From the NCBI GenBank assembly GCA_015487815.1, contig WFPA01000256.1, positions 1-38,128 on the forward strand: DNA of 38,128 bases. The letters are read 5' to 3'. Position 1 is the stretch's first letter. Each line of letters begins with the position of its first letter. Positions 26,076 through 38,032 of this stretch are shown here, in pieces. Source of the DNA: Albidovulum sp. GTDB taxonomy: Bacteria > Pseudomonadota > Alphaproteobacteria > Rhodobacterales > Rhodobacteraceae. The translations under genes and the position numbers were made by a program. Below the pieces are notes generated by a model, which searched no databases, had not been told where the DNA came from, and saw only the letters and a list, made by a program, of their open reading frames with translations.

Positions 26076-26974
26076 GGCCGTGCACGAGCCCGTTTGCGTG
26101 CCCAGAACATGATGGCCAGCCCTGCGAGGATCATCGGCAGCGAAAGGAGCTGCCCCATCGAAAGGCCGGCCCCGCCGAGGCGCACCACATGGCCGAGGGG
26201 GTTGTCGGGAGTGATGAATTGCGGATCGGCTTCGCGGAAGAATTCGACGATGAATCGCGAGAGGCCGTAGCCGGCGAGGAAGAGGCCGATCGAGAAGCCC
26301 GGCGTCCTGAGCGTGCCCTTGCGGAAGGCGAGCCATGCCAGCACCGCCCCGAGCAGCAGGCCCTCGAGCCCCGCTTCATAGAGCTGCGACGGGTGCCGGG
26401 CGCAGAGGCCGGCCCCGTCTTTGGCGCATGGGGCGCCGGGAAACACCATCGCCCAGGGCACATCGGTCAGCCGCCCCCACAGTTCGCCATTGATGAAATT
26501 TGCGATCCGGCCGAGGAACAGGCCGATCGGGGCGGTGACCGCCAGCGCGTCACCGAAGGAAAGCGGGTCGATTCTCCGCTTGCGGGCGAAGAGCCAGGCG
26601 GCCGCAACCACGCCGAGAAAGCCTCCATGGAAGGACATGCCCCCCTTCCACACGGCGAGGATCTCGCCCGGATTGGCGAGAAAGTAGTCGGGCCGGTAGA
26701 AGAGGACATAGCCGAGCCGACCGCCCAGGATGATGCCGACGATCGCCCAGGCGAGGAAGTCCTCGATGTCGCGCTCCGCCATGGCCGGCCTGTCATTCGG
26801 CCAAAGATGCGGCCTACGCAGCATCGCCACGATCATCCGCCATGCAAGGAGAATGCCGGCGATATAGGCCAGTGCATACCAGCGGATGGCGATGCGCACC
26901 GGCCCGATGTCGATGCCGAAGATTTCCGGATCCATGTCGGGATAGGGAATGACAAGGGCGATCTGGCTGAGCAT
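26072..26974 (-). CDS. lgt: Prolipoprotein diacylglyceryl transferase
   Basis: A 300-residue inner-membrane enzyme with about seven helices that adds diacylglycerol to the lipobox cysteine, the first step of lipoprotein maturation. IRWYALAYIAGILLAW (helix 1), LGYVLFYRPDYFLANPGEILAVWKGGMSFHGGFLG with the catalytic histidine region, and the PROSITE-type signature GRIANFINGELWGR are all present. HPSQLYEAGLEG and YGLSRFIVEFFREAD complete the family pattern. It is first in the operon with midA and pgeF and divergent from ubiK across 163 bases. Confidence 0.96.
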   Translation of the reverse strand: MLSQIALVIPYPDMDPEIFGIDIGPVRIAIRWYALAYIAGILLAWRMIVAMLRRPHLWPNDRPAMAERDIEDFLAWAIVGIILGGRLGYVLFYRPDYFLANPGEILAVWKGGMSFHGGFLGVVAAAWLFARKRRIDPLSFGDALAVTAPIGLFLGRIANFINGELWGRLTDVPWAMVFPGAPCAKDGAGLCARHPSQLYEAGLEGLLLGAVLAWLAFRKGTLRTPGFSIGLFLAGYGLSRFIVEFFREADPQFITPDNPLGHVVRLGGAGLSMGQLLSLPMILAGLAIMFWARKRARARP

Positions 26975-27084
26975 GGGGCCTCCTCGGTTGCCCCAGCCAT
27001 TTCAGCGGCTCCTTCCCCTGTCAAGCAGCCGGAGATGGCGATTGCGTGAGATTCGCCAATGCCGGTGCTTCAGCTGCCCCTCTC

Positions 27085-27113
27085 TTGGCATTCGGGCGAG
27101 GGGATTGCATAGA
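27085..27113 (+). promoter_or_regulatory. Candidate promoter of ubiK
   Basis: TTGGCA (27085-27090), 17 bases, CATAGA (27108-27113). The expected start, about 27120, would leave a leader of about 18 bases containing the AAGGAG ribosome site. The -10 is weak. Confidence 0.4.
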
Positions 27114-27137
27114 AGGGGCAGCAAGAAGGAGTGTGCC

Positions 27138-27539
27138 ATGCAGGGCCGCGGCAGGATTTTTGACGATCTCGCCCAGATCATCAACAATGCGATGGGTGTC
27201 GCCCAGGGGGCGAAGGCGGAAGCCGAAACTGCGCTCAGGAGCTGGTTCGAACGCTGGCTGGCCGATCGCGATCTCGTCACCCGCGAGGAGTTCGAGGCGG
27301 TGCGCCGCATGGCCGAGAAGGCCCGCGAGGAGAATGACGCGCTCTCGGCTCGGCTCGACGCGCTCGAAAAGGAAGTGGAGATGCTCCAGGCGCTCGTTGC
27401 CGGGAAGGATGCCGGCAAGGCGAAGGGGGGGCGGACGCGAAGCACCACGAAGGCCGCCGGCGGCAGGAGCCCGAAAACACGTCGCAAGGCGGCATCCGGG
27501 GTGGATGCGGACAAGGGCGGGGCGAAGGACGACGGCTGA
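27138..27539 (+). CDS. ubiK: Ubiquinone biosynthesis accessory factor (BMFP domain, UbiK-like)
   Basis: A 133-residue protein. The first 85 residues form the BMFP/DUF526 domain: GRGRIFDDLAQIINNAMGVAQGAKAEAETALRSWFERWLADRDLVTREEFEAVRRMAEKAREENDALSARLDALEKEV, an amphipathic helix plus coiled coil that trimerises. Known relatives help the aerobic ubiquinone complex and bind membranes. The last 50 residues are a low-complexity Lys/Gly/Arg-rich tail, also common in alphaproteobacterial versions. ATG 27138 follows AAGGAG at seven bases. Ubiquinone fits the ispB gene elsewhere in the window. A hairpin with T-run follows. Confidence 0.87.
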   Translation: MQGRGRIFDDLAQIINNAMGVAQGAKAEAETALRSWFERWLADRDLVTREEFEAVRRMAEKAREENDALSARLDALEKEVEMLQALVAGKDAGKAKGGRTRSTTKAAGGRSPKTRRKAASGVDADKGGAKDDG

Positions 27540-27593
27540 AGTGCCGTTCGCGGAAAGCCCGCGCTGTGTCATCGACGGGACCGGCCGCGTCTG

Positions 27594-27612
27594 AAGGGCG
27601 AGGGTCGCTCTT
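27594..27612 (+). terminator. Terminator after ubiK
   Basis: AAGGGCGA (27594-27601) pairs with TCGCTCTT (27605-27612), one G-T pair, three-base loop. A TTTTT run comes nine bases later, further than ideal. Confidence 0.45.
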
Positions 27613-27651
27613 GACGCTGTTTTTCCAAGAACCCCACCGCCCTGCTGCGAT

Positions 27652-27675
27652 GCAGGGAGCGGTGAGCCGCTCTGC
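27652..27675 (-). terminator. Possible terminator of the minus-strand membrane gene
   Basis: GCAGGGAGCGG pairs with CCGCTCTGC with a bulged G around a TGAG loop. It lies 34 bases past the stop of the gene at 27709. The minus-strand side lacks a clear T-run. Confidence 0.4.
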
Positions 27676-27708
27676 CTGACCGCCGCTTGTCCGGGTCCGT
27701 GGCGAGGA

Positions 27709-28239
27709 TCAGTCCTCGGGGCGGGCCTTGCGCCGCTCCTCGAGCATGAGGGCGATCACGTCGGCCATTTCGCGGGCCATGCGGCTGGGCGTCGTGCCGC
27801 CGATGCCGAGCCGGCGGCCGAAGCGCCACCAGAGCCCGGGCGCCCAGGCGAAATCCCCCTTCTCCTTCAGGATCAGCACGAAGCCATTGGCCGGGCGGAT
27901 GGCGAAGAAGCCGCGCTCGACCCTTTCGATCTCGTCGATCCGGGCGAGAAGGCGGCCTTCGGTGTCTTCGATCCGGTCCTCGTGAAGCACGATGCCGACG
28001 GCGCTTGCCCGCCAGTTGCGCCAGGCGAGCCAGAGCGCGCCGAGCCCGGCGACGAGCAGCACCACCATCCAGACCGGCTCGGCCGGTGGTGCCAGGGCCA
28101 GCACCTCGAGACAGATCACCCCGAAAAGCGCGACGATGGCGGCGGCGATGATGCGCCGCGCGAGGCTCGGCCTCAATATCATCACGAAGGGGCGTGTTGT
28201 CCCGTCCCTTTGTCCGGTTCGATCCGTTGTCCCGTTCAT
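27709..28239 (-). CDS. Membrane protein with a PH-like cytosolic domain, function unknown
   Basis: A 176-residue product. After a short hydrophilic N terminus ([15 protein letters not shown]) come two hydrophobic helices, [23 protein letters not shown] and [18 protein letters not shown]. The C-terminal domain begins [47 protein letters not shown], a beta-rich pattern of bacterial PH-type domains, and ends with [30 protein letters not shown]. The HEDRI....GRLL....I..V.R.....R..NGF sequence is familiar from Rhodobacterales hypothetical proteins. ATG 28239 has GGGGAGA six bases upstream. Divergent from lepA. Real gene very likely, role unknown. Confidence 0.82.
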   Translation of the reverse strand: MNGTTDRTGQRDGTTRPFVMILRPSLARRIIAAAIVALFGVICLEVLALAPPAEPVWMVVLLVAGLGALWLAWRNWRASAVGIVLHEDRIEDTEGRLLARIDEIERVERGFFAIRPANGFVLILKEKGDFAWAPGLWWRFGRRLGIGGTTPSRMAREMADVIALMLEERRKARPED

Positions 28240-28327
28240 GCCGGTCTCCCCTGTCGCATCTGCTTCTTTCCCATCGCATGTTCGGTCGCCGGATGCGAGG
28301 GTGGCCGAGATGGCAGCTTCGCCTAGC

Positions 28328-28356
28328 TTGACCGGGGCGGCGATCTCGCCCATACC
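28328..28356 (+). promoter_or_regulatory. Candidate lepA promoter, possibly giving a leaderless mRNA
   Basis: TTGACC (28328-28333), 17 bases, CATACC (28351-28356). The -10 is weak, but a start seven bases later falls at 28363-28364, directly on the lepA ATG, and no Shine-Dalgarno sequence lies before that ATG. Confidence 0.45.
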
Positions 28357-28363
28357 CCGCCCC

Positions 28364-30163
28364 ATGACCGAGCTTGAGCGCATCCGCAACTTTTCCATCG
28401 TCGCCCATATCGACCACGGCAAGTCCACCCTTGCCGATCGGCTGATGCAGGCCACCGGCGCCGTTTCCGAGCGCGAGCTCAAGGAGCAGATGCTCGATTC
28501 GATGGAGATCGAACGCGAGCGCGGCATCACAATCAAGGCCCAGACCGTGCGGCTTCGCTACAAGGCGAAGGATGGCAACACCTACATCCTCAACCTGATC
28601 GACACGCCCGGCCATGTCGATTTCACCTACGAGGTCAGCCGTTCGATGCGGGCGGTCGAAGGCTCGCTCCTCGTGGTCGATGCCACCCAGGGGGTCGAGG
28701 CGCAGACGCTGGCCAATGTCTGGCAGGCGATCGAGGCCGATCACGAGATCATCCCCGTGCTCAACAAGATCGACCTGCCTGCCGCCGAGCCCGACCGGGT
28801 GGCGGAGGAGATCGAGGAAGTGATCGGGATCGACGCCACCGACGCGATCCACGTCTCGGCCAAGACCGGTTATGGCATCGACGAGCTGCTCGAGGCGATC
28901 GTGGAGCGTCTTCCCGCCCCGAAGGGGGAGCGTGACGCCCCCCTCAAGGCGATGCTGGTGGACAGCTGGTATGATCCCTATCTCGGTGTGGTGGTGCTCT
29001 TCCGGGTGATCGACGGCGTGATCCGCAAGGGCGACCGTATCCTGATGATGCAGACCGGGGCGCGCTATACGGTGGATCGGATCGGTGTCTTCACCCCGAA
29101 GATGGAGAGTGCCGACGAGCTCGGCCCCGGCGAGATCGGCTTTCTCACCGCTTCCATCAAGCAGGTGCGAGACACGCGGGTGGGCGATACCATCACCCAT
29201 GAAAAGCGGCCCACCGCCGAGCCGCTCCCCGGCTTCAAGCCGGCTCAGCCCGTCGTGTTCGCAGGGCTCTTCCCGGTGGACAACGCCGATTTCGAGGATC
29301 TGCGCGAGGCGATCGAGAAGCTTGCCCTCAACGATGCTTCCTTCACCTACGAGATGGAAAGCTCGCCCGCTCTCGGCTTCGGCTTTCGCTGCGGCTTTCT
29401 CGGCCTTCTCCATCTCGAGGTGATCCGCGATCGGCTCGAGCGCGAATTCGGTATCGATCTCATCACCACGGCGCCCTCGGTCGTCTATCATGTCCATCTG
29501 CGCGACGGGAGAATGATCGAGCTGCACAATCCGGCCGACATGCCCGACCCCTCGACCATCGACCGCATCGAGGAGCCGCGCATCAAGGCCACGATCATGG
29601 TCCCCGACCAGTTTCTCGGCGATGTTCTCAAGCTCTGCCAGGACCGCCGCGGCATCCAGCTCGAGCTGACCTATGCCGGCAACCGGGCGATGGTAGTCTA
29701 TGACCTGCCGCTTGCCGAGGTGGTGTTCGACTTCTACGACCGGCTCAAATCCGTCACCAAGGGCTATGCCAGCTTCGATTACCAGATGATCGGCTACCGG
29801 CCGGACAACATCGTCAAGATGACGATCCTCGTGAACGGCGAACCGGTGGACGCCCTGTCGGTGATGGTTCATCGCGACCGGGCCGAGCAGCGCGGCCGTT
29901 CGATGGTCGAGAAGCTCAAGGAGCTGATCCCGCGTCACATGTTCAAGATCCCGATCCAGGCGGCGATCGGCGGGCGCATCATCGCCCGCGAGACCATCCC
30001 GGCCCTGCGCAAGGACGTGACCGCCAAGTGCTATGGTGGCGACATCACGCGCAAGAAGAAGCTCCTGGAGAAGCAGAAGGCCGGTAAGAAGAAGATGCGC
30101 CAGTTCGGCAAGGTTGACATTCCCCAATCGGCCTTCATCAATGCGCTGAAGATGGACGACTGA
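28364..30163 (+). CDS. lepA: Elongation factor 4 (LepA)
   Basis: A 599-residue translational GTPase that acts on the ribosome, aiding initiation or back-translocation under stress. GTPase motifs: G1 AHIDHGKST (14-22), G2 region [12 protein letters not shown]3 DTPGHVDF, G4 NKIDLP, G5 SAKTG. The LepA-specific C-terminal domain ends [33 protein letters not shown]. Length is the family norm. ATG 28364 fits the conserved [20 protein letters not shown] start; a longer frame to 27992 overlaps the divergent membrane gene and is not used. No ribosome site precedes the ATG. A cytochrome b561 gene follows 18 bases downstream. Confidence 0.97.
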   Translation: MTELERIRNFSIVAHIDHGKSTLADRLMQATGAVSERELKEQMLDSMEIERERGITIKAQTVRLRYKAKDGNTYILNLIDTPGHVDFTYEVSRSMRAVEGSLLVVDATQGVEAQTLANVWQAIEADHEIIPVLNKIDLPAAEPDRVAEEIEEVIGIDATDAIHVSAKTGYGIDELLEAIVERLPAPKGERDAPLKAMLVDSWYDPYLGVVVLFRVIDGVIRKGDRILMMQTGARYTVDRIGVFTPKMESADELGPGEIGFLTASIKQVRDTRVGDTITHEKRPTAEPLPGFKPAQPVVFAGLFPVDNADFEDLREAIEKLALNDASFTYEMESSPALGFGFRCGFLGLLHLEVIRDRLEREFGIDLITTAPSVVYHVHLRDGRMIELHNPADMPDPSTIDRIEEPRIKATIMVPDQFLGDVLKLCQDRRGIQLELTYAGNRAMVVYDLPLAEVVFDFYDRLKSVTKGYASFDYQMIGYRPDNIVKMTILVNGEPVDALSVMVHRDRAEQRGRSMVEKLKELIPRHMFKIPIQAAIGGRIIARETIPALRKDVTAKCYGGDITRKKKLLEKQKAGKKKMRQFGKVDIPQSAFINALKMDD

Positions 30164-30181
30164 CCGGCAGGGAGATTTCGG

Positions 30182-30640
30182 ATGCCGCGAAGCTACGCAC
30201 GGGTGCAGATCTGGCTGCACTGGATCATCGCCGCGCTTGTGGGCCTCGAATATGCCACTTCGGAACTGGTCGAGGAAGGAGGGGCGTTCCTTGCCGGGCT
30301 GCATGTCTGGCCGGGGGTGGCGATCCTCGTGCTCATGCCTGTCCGCCTTGTCCTGAGGCTGGTGCTGGGGGCGCCGGAGCCGCCCGAGAGCGAACACCCG
30401 TTCCTGCGCAAGGTGGCTGTCTGGACTCATTGGGCGTTCTATGTGCTGCTGGTCATCATCCCCGCCGGCGGCCTCGCTGCGATGTATGGCGGCTGGAAGG
30501 GCGGGCAGCTTCTGCATGATGCGGGCGAGCCGGTCTTCTTCGTGCTGTTCTGGCTCCATGCCGGTGCCGCACTGGTTCATCATTTCATCTTCCGCACCGA
30601 CGTGCTGACCCGCATGGTGCCTCTTCTCGCCCGCCGCTGA
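30182..30640 (+). CDS. Cytochrome b561-family membrane protein
   Basis: A 152-residue protein with four transmembrane helices. Haem-ligand histidines are in the usual places: H13 (QIWLHW), H41 (GLHVWPGVAIL), and H126 plus H133/H134 (FWLHAGAALVHHF); VWTHWAFYVLLVIIPAGGLAAM is helix 3. It moves electrons in the inner membrane, often from ubiquinol to oxygen or superoxide. It is shorter than most E. coli YodB/CybB relatives, mainly in loops. GGGAG lies about seven bases before the ATG. It starts 18 bases after lepA and is probably co-transcribed. Partner and substrate unknown. Confidence 0.9.
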   Translation: MPRSYARVQIWLHWIIAALVGLEYATSELVEEGGAFLAGLHVWPGVAILVLMPVRLVLRLVLGAPEPPESEHPFLRKVAVWTHWAFYVLLVIIPAGGLAAMYGGWKGGQLLHDAGEPVFFVLFWLHAGAALVHHFIFRTDVLTRMVPLLARR

Positions 30641-30768
30641 TGCAGCTTCCGTGCCCGGGCCGGAGCGGTGCCGACGCGGCTCCGACCGGCTCTCGCGTGC
30701 GGAGCCGTCTGCGGGGTGAAGACGCTTTACACTGGCGGCATCGGTCTGCCGGCAATCGTTGCGCCCCC

Positions 30769-30796
30769 TTGTGCCCTCTTCGCTTGTGACTATAAC
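30769..30796 (+). promoter_or_regulatory. Candidate sigma-70 promoter of carB
   Basis: TTGTGC (30769-30774), 16 bases, TATAAC (30791-30796), a good -10. It would start about 68 bases before the carB ATG. The remaining gap from 30641 shows nothing else. Confidence 0.55.
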
Positions 30797-30870
30797 CACC
30801 GCGAACCGGCCGCGCGCTCCGGCAGCGGGGTGACGGCCTGCGCCATTCACGGACGACCATCGAGGGCTCC

Positions 30871-34116
<3,246 letters not shown>

Positions 34117-34200
34117 TCTGCGGGAGGGCGCGCACCCTCGTGCGTGCATGAACCGGACCGGGCCGGCGGTCCCGGCGGCTGTTTCCTCGCACTTCCGGGC

Positions 34201-35640
34201 TCAGAGCCCCTTCGAGCGGTAGCTCAGGGCAATGCGTTCGATGGCGATGATATAGGCCGCCATGCGCAGATCGGGCACATCGCCGCGCCCGTGCCACAGA
34301 TCGCGCATGGCCTGGTAGGTGCCGCGCATGGTATCGTCGAGTCCCGATCGCACGAGCTCGAGTTCGTCCGCTCCCTTCAGGTAACGGCGGACGAAATCGT
34401 CGGAGAGGCCGGTTGCGAGCCCGGCTTCCGAGATGATCCGCTGCAGTTCGGCGACGAGCAGGGCGTGGCGCGCTTCTTCCTGACGGCGCTGGAGCCGGCC
34501 GAAGCGGATGCGCGAGAGGTTCTTCACCCATTCGAAGTAGGAGACGATCACCCCGCCGGCATTGGCGAAGAGATCGGGGATGATGACCTTGCCGCGGGAG
34601 CGCAGGATCTCGTCGGCGCCGGCGGTGATCGGACCGTTGGCGGCCTCGACGATGAGCGGTGCGCGGATCCGGTCGGCATTGGTCAGGTTGATGACCCCCT
34701 CGATCGCCGCCGGAATGAGGATGTCGCATTCGGCCTCGAGCGTGGCGAGCCCGTCCCTGACGAAGCGGCCGCCGGGGGCGCCCTTCACTCCGCCGGTTTC
34801 CCTCAGATGCGCGGCCACGGCCTCGACGTCGAGCCCTTCCCTTTCGCCTTCGGCGAGGATGGCGCCGTCGCGTTCGATGATGCCGATGATCCGCGCGCCC
34901 CCCTCCTCGGAGAGGAATTTCGCCGCGTGATAGCCGACATTGCCCAGGCCCTGGACGATGATCCGCTTGCCGGCAAGGCCGCCATCGAGCCCGGCCCTGG
35001 CCACGTCCTCGGGATGGCGGAAGAATTCCTGGAGCGCATAGAAGATGCCGCGGCCCGTGGCCTCGGTGCGGCCGTGAATGCCGCCCATGTGCAGCGGCTT
35101 GCCGGTCACGCAGGCCTCGGCGTGGATGTCGGTGGTATGCATGCGGCGATACTGGTCGGCAATCCAGGCCATTTCCCGCTCGGAAGTGCCCATGTCCGGG
35201 GCGGGCACGTTCTGGGACGGGTTGATGAGATCGCGCTTGATGAGCTCGTAGGCGAAGCGGCGGGTGATCTGTTCGAGCTGGTGCTCGGCATATTTCCTCG
35301 GGTCGATCCTGAGTCCGCCCTTCGAGCCGCCGAAGGGCACTTCGACGAGAGCGCACTTGTAACTCATCAGCGCCGCCAGCGCCTCGACCTCGTCCTGATT
35401 GACCGCGAGGGCGTAGCGGATGCCACCCTTCACCGGCTCCATGTGCTCCGAATGGATCGCCCTGTAACCGGTGAAGGTGCAGATCTCGCCGTCGAGCCGC
35501 ACGCCGAAACGCACGGTGTAGGTGGCATTGCAGACGCGGATCTTTTCCTTCAGGCCCGGAGAAAGGTCGATCAGCTGCGCCGCACGGCTGAAGATGAGAT
35601 CGACGGACTGGCGAAAGCTCGGCTCGACAGGAAGGCCCAT
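34201..35640 (-). CDS. Glu/Leu/Phe/Val-type dehydrogenase, probable glutamate dehydrogenase
   Basis: A 479-residue NAD(P)-dependent amino-acid dehydrogenase. The substrate side carries PVKGGIRY, YKCALVEVPFGGSKGGLRIDP with the catalytic lysine, and NVPAPDMGTSEREMAWI with the catalytic aspartate. The dinucleotide fold is GKRIIVQGLGNVGYHAAKFLSEEG, and IVEAANGPITAGADEIL with LFANAGGVIVSYFEWVKNL finish the family set. The WVKNLSRI segment and the length favour glutamate dehydrogenase over leucine or phenylalanine enzymes; cofactor not assigned. AAGGAG lies seven bases before the ATG. The upstream region carries a cluster of AAAAC repeats. Confidence 0.93.
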   Translation of the reverse strand: MGLPVEPSFRQSVDLIFSRAAQLIDLSPGLKEKIRVCNATYTVRFGVRLDGEICTFTGYRAIHSEHMEPVKGGIRYALAVNQDEVEALAALMSYKCALVEVPFGGSKGGLRIDPRKYAEHQLEQITRRFAYELIKRDLINPSQNVPAPDMGTSEREMAWIADQYRRMHTTDIHAEACVTGKPLHMGGIHGRTEATGRGIFYALQEFFRHPEDVARAGLDGGLAGKRIIVQGLGNVGYHAAKFLSEEGGARIIGIIERDGAILAEGEREGLDVEAVAAHLRETGGVKGAPGGRFVRDGLATLEAECDILIPAAIEGVINLTNADRIRAPLIVEAANGPITAGADEILRSRGKVIIPDLFANAGGVIVSYFEWVKNLSRIRFGRLQRRQEEARHALLVAELQRIISEAGLATGLSDDFVRRYLKGADELELVRSGLDDTMRGTYQAMRDLWHGRGDVPDLRMAAYIIAIERIALSYRSKGL

Positions 35641-35968
35641 GACGCGCTCCTTGGACTGGAAAGGGGCAAAACGGATGTTTTCAAAACCGATTCGGCGCCT
35701 GCGACGTTTTGTCCCTCATAGCGCATTGTCCGCGCATGTGAAGCCCAAAAGAAGCCGGCCCCGGCAAAGTTCCGCCGGCACGGGGAGAAATCACCAATCC
35801 GGCGTGATGGCGCCACATTCCCGCCCTCATCCGCCCCTCCAATAACGCAGGGCAGAATGCGATTCCCGCAGTCCGCGCCGACCGGCTCTCCGCAGAGGAA
35901 GCCGGTCAGCGAGGCAATGCCATGACCCGGTTCGGGTCTGGCGGCGCTCGATGCAAGCGGAGGGGCAG
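35641..35968. other. Divergent regulatory gap, dehydrogenase / VWA gene
   Basis: These 328 bases hold no gene I can support. The dehydrogenase ribosome site (35648-35653) and a cluster of CAAAAC/GTTTTG hexamers (35667-35711) occupy its left end. The rest, to the GGAGGGG ribosome site of the VWA gene, shows no clear promoter pair or hairpin beyond short GC-rich stems. Confidence 0.5.
35667..35711. repeat. AAAAC hexamer cluster upstream of the dehydrogenase
   Basis: CAAAAC at 35667-35672 and 35682-35687, GTTTTC at 35677-35682, and GTTTTG at 35706-35711. GTTTTCAAAAC (35677-35687) is a perfect odd-length palindrome. Four A/T hexamers in 45 bases are unusual in this GC-rich DNA and lie 27-71 bases before the dehydrogenase start, a place suited to an operator. 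Confidence 0.5.
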
Positions 35969-37444
35969 ATGAAAGGGCGTTCCTTGAAGGAAGCGGCCGC
36001 AAGGCGGGGCTGGGCGATCGGGCAGTCCGCCATCCGCCGCCGCCTGGTCCGGCGCCTGCGGGCGCGGCTCGCCGAGGAGGAGGGGTCGGTCCTGTCCTTC
36101 GCCATGATCCTTCTCATCGTCATGCTGATGGTTGGTGGCATGGCGGTGGACGTGATGCGCTACGAGAACACCCGCGCCGAGCTGCAATCCACCCTCGACC
36201 GGGCTGTTCTCGCCGCCGCCTCCCTCGACAACACCCTCGATCCCCGGGATGTGGTCAACAGTTACTTCGCCAAGTCCGGCCTCGAGGGCTACAGGCTGAG
36301 CGTCGATGTCTCCCAGGGCCTCAATTTCAAGACCGTGAAGGCGACGGCTTCGGCCCCGATGCCGTCCATGTTCCTCAACATGCTCGGGATCAACCGGCTG
36401 AAGGTGCAGGCGAAGGGCGGGGCCGAGGAGCGGATCAACAAGGTCGAGATTTCGCTCGTGCTCGACATTTCGGGCTCGATGCAGGGGCGCAAGCTCGAAC
36501 TGCTCAAGGATGCCGCCAAGGATTTCGTCGATTCGCTTCTCACCGAGCAGAGCCGCGACATGATCTCGATCACCATCGTGCCCTATTCGGGCCAGGTGAA
36601 TGCCGGCAAGATGCTCTTCGACGCGTTCAACGTGACGAAGAGCCATGACTATTCCTACTGCATCGAATTCGACAGCGACGAGTTCGGCGATGCCGCGCTC
36701 GACTTCGCCCGCGCACGCAAGCAGGTGCAGCATTTCGAATATTCTTCCTACTCGTATTCGCCGATCCGGAGGCCGGTCTGCCCCGCCGGGGAACAGAGCA
36801 CCGCCGGAGATGGTGCCGGAAACGAGAAATTCGCCATCACCGCCTTCGAGCAGGACAAGGCGACGCTGAAGGACAGGATCGACGAACTCGAGGCCATCAG
36901 CTCCACCGGCACGCAGTATGGCGTGAAATGGGGGCTCGGGCTTCTCGACCCGAGTGCGCGCGACGCGGTCGCGACACTTGTCCGGAACGGCAAGGCCGAT
37001 CCGGCCTTCATCGGCCGGCCGCTGGCCTGGGACGACCCGGAGACGCTCAAGGTGCTGATCGTGATGTCGGACGGCGAGAATACCGACCAGTATCGCATTT
37101 CGGACTGGGCCTATGACAGTTCCGAGGAAATCGAGCTGTGGAACGGCTCCACGCTCTGGCATTACCTCTACTACAATGTCTGGTATCCCTACTGGGGCTA
37201 TTTCTATCACCGGATCGTCCGGGCATCGCAGGCCGATGCCGACATGCTCAAGGCCTGTTCGGCGGCGAAGGAGAAGGGCGCGGTGGTCTTCACCATCGGT
37301 TTCGAGACCACGTCCCATTCGGCCGATGTTCTCGAAGAATGCGCCACCTCGCCGGCCCATTACTACGATGTGGACGGCATCGAGATCTCCGAGGCCTTCA
37401 GCGCCATCGCCGCCACCGTCCAGAAACTGAAACTGATCGAGTGA
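35969..37444 (+). CDS. Tad-type pilus-assembly-like protein with a von Willebrand A domain
   Basis: A 491-residue protein. A basic N terminus (residues 1-38) leads to one helix, VLSFAMILLIVMLMVGGMAVDV (41-62), preceded by EEEGS, like TadE/TadG pseudopilins. DVMRYENTRAELQSTLDRAVLAAASLDN follows, as in TadG. The von Willebrand A domain starts near 159 with the metal site D166-I-S-G-S170; D368 in VLIVMSDGENTD is the later metal-site residue. A loop at 391-413 has twelve Trp, Tyr or Phe residues. ATG 35969 has GGAGGGG six bases before it. It overlaps the next gene by one base (TGATG). Probably membrane-anchored with the domain outside. Confidence 0.86.
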   Translation: MKGRSLKEAAARRGWAIGQSAIRRRLVRRLRARLAEEEGSVLSFAMILLIVMLMVGGMAVDVMRYENTRAELQSTLDRAVLAAASLDNTLDPRDVVNSYFAKSGLEGYRLSVDVSQGLNFKTVKATASAPMPSMFLNMLGINRLKVQAKGGAEERINKVEISLVLDISGSMQGRKLELLKDAAKDFVDSLLTEQSRDMISITIVPYSGQVNAGKMLFDAFNVTKSHDYSYCIEFDSDEFGDAALDFARARKQVQHFEYSSYSYSPIRRPVCPAGEQSTAGDGAGNEKFAITAFEQDKATLKDRIDELEAISSTGTQYGVKWGLGLLDPSARDAVATLVRNGKADPAFIGRPLAWDDPETLKVLIVMSDGENTDQYRISDWAYDSSEEIELWNGSTLWHYLYYNVWYPYWGYFYHRIVRASQADADMLKACSAAKEKGAVVFTIGFETTSHSADVLEECATSPAHYYDVDGIEISEAFSAIAATVQKLKLIE

Positions 37445-38019
37445 TGGTCATGGCATGTGAAAGGGACAGGACGGGCAATGAAAGGCGTCGCGGCCTCTTG
37501 CGCCTTCTCGCCTGCCTCGCAGGGGAAAGGGGGGCAGCGACGATCGAATTCGCCATCATCTTCCCGGTTCTGTTCGCGGTCTTCGCCTCGACGCTCGAGC
37601 TCGGTATCTACCTCACGCGGCAGGTAATGCTCGATCGGGCCGTCGATCTCACCGTTCGCGCCATTCGTCTTTCGAGCAATCGCGACGCCATCACCCATGA
37701 TGCGGTGAAGCAGATGATCTGTGACAATATCGGCATCGTCAGCAACTGCACCCGTTCGGTGCGGGTGCGGCTCGATGTGGTCGATCCTGCCACCTGGCAG
37801 TTCCCGGACACGCCGGTGAGCTGCGTCGATCGGACGGCGAAGATCCAGCCGGTTGTCACCCTGACGCCCGGCAAGTCCGGCGACATCATGCTGATGTCGG
37901 TCTGTCTCGTGGTTGATCCGCTCCTGCCCGGCGCGACGCTGGGGTTGAGGCTCAAACAGGATGCCTCCGGCGGCGTGTATATCTACAGCCGCACCGCCTT
38001 CGTGAACGAGCCGGCATGA
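37444..38019 (+). CDS. TadE-like pseudopilin protein
   Basis: A 191-residue protein with the TadE prepilin motif: GERGAATIEFAIIFPVLFAVFASTLELGIYLTRQVMLDRAVDLTVRAIRL (about 27-76). The conserved Glu in TIEF sits near the start of the membrane helix, as in Flp/TadE proteins cut by a TadV-type peptidase. The rest is predicted extracytoplasmic, with four cysteines (ICDNIGIVSNCTRS, VSCVDR, VCLVVD) that may form disulfides. Its ATG overlaps the VWA stop in TGATG, so expression is coupled. Minor pilin or assembly scaffold, by family; no pilus ATPase or secretin is visible in this window. Confidence 0.85.
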   Translation: MVMACERDRTGNERRRGLLRLLACLAGERGAATIEFAIIFPVLFAVFASTLELGIYLTRQVMLDRAVDLTVRAIRLSSNRDAITHDAVKQMICDNIGIVSNCTRSVRVRLDVVDPATWQFPDTPVSCVDRTAKIQPVVTLTPGKSGDIMLMSVCLVVDPLLPGATLGLRLKQDASGGVYIYSRTAFVNEPA

Positions 38020-38032
38020 GGAGGGCAGGGAC

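Noticed and set aside
28215-28235. T-loop-like GGTTCGATCC
   Set aside because: It lies inside the start of the minus-strand membrane gene and has no matching cloverleaf arms.
27569-30850. A 1093-codon open frame on the minus strand opposite lepA
   Set aside because: It is rich in His, Arg, Asp and Gly with no domain and runs antisense to the fully conserved lepA; a typical GC-rich shadow frame.
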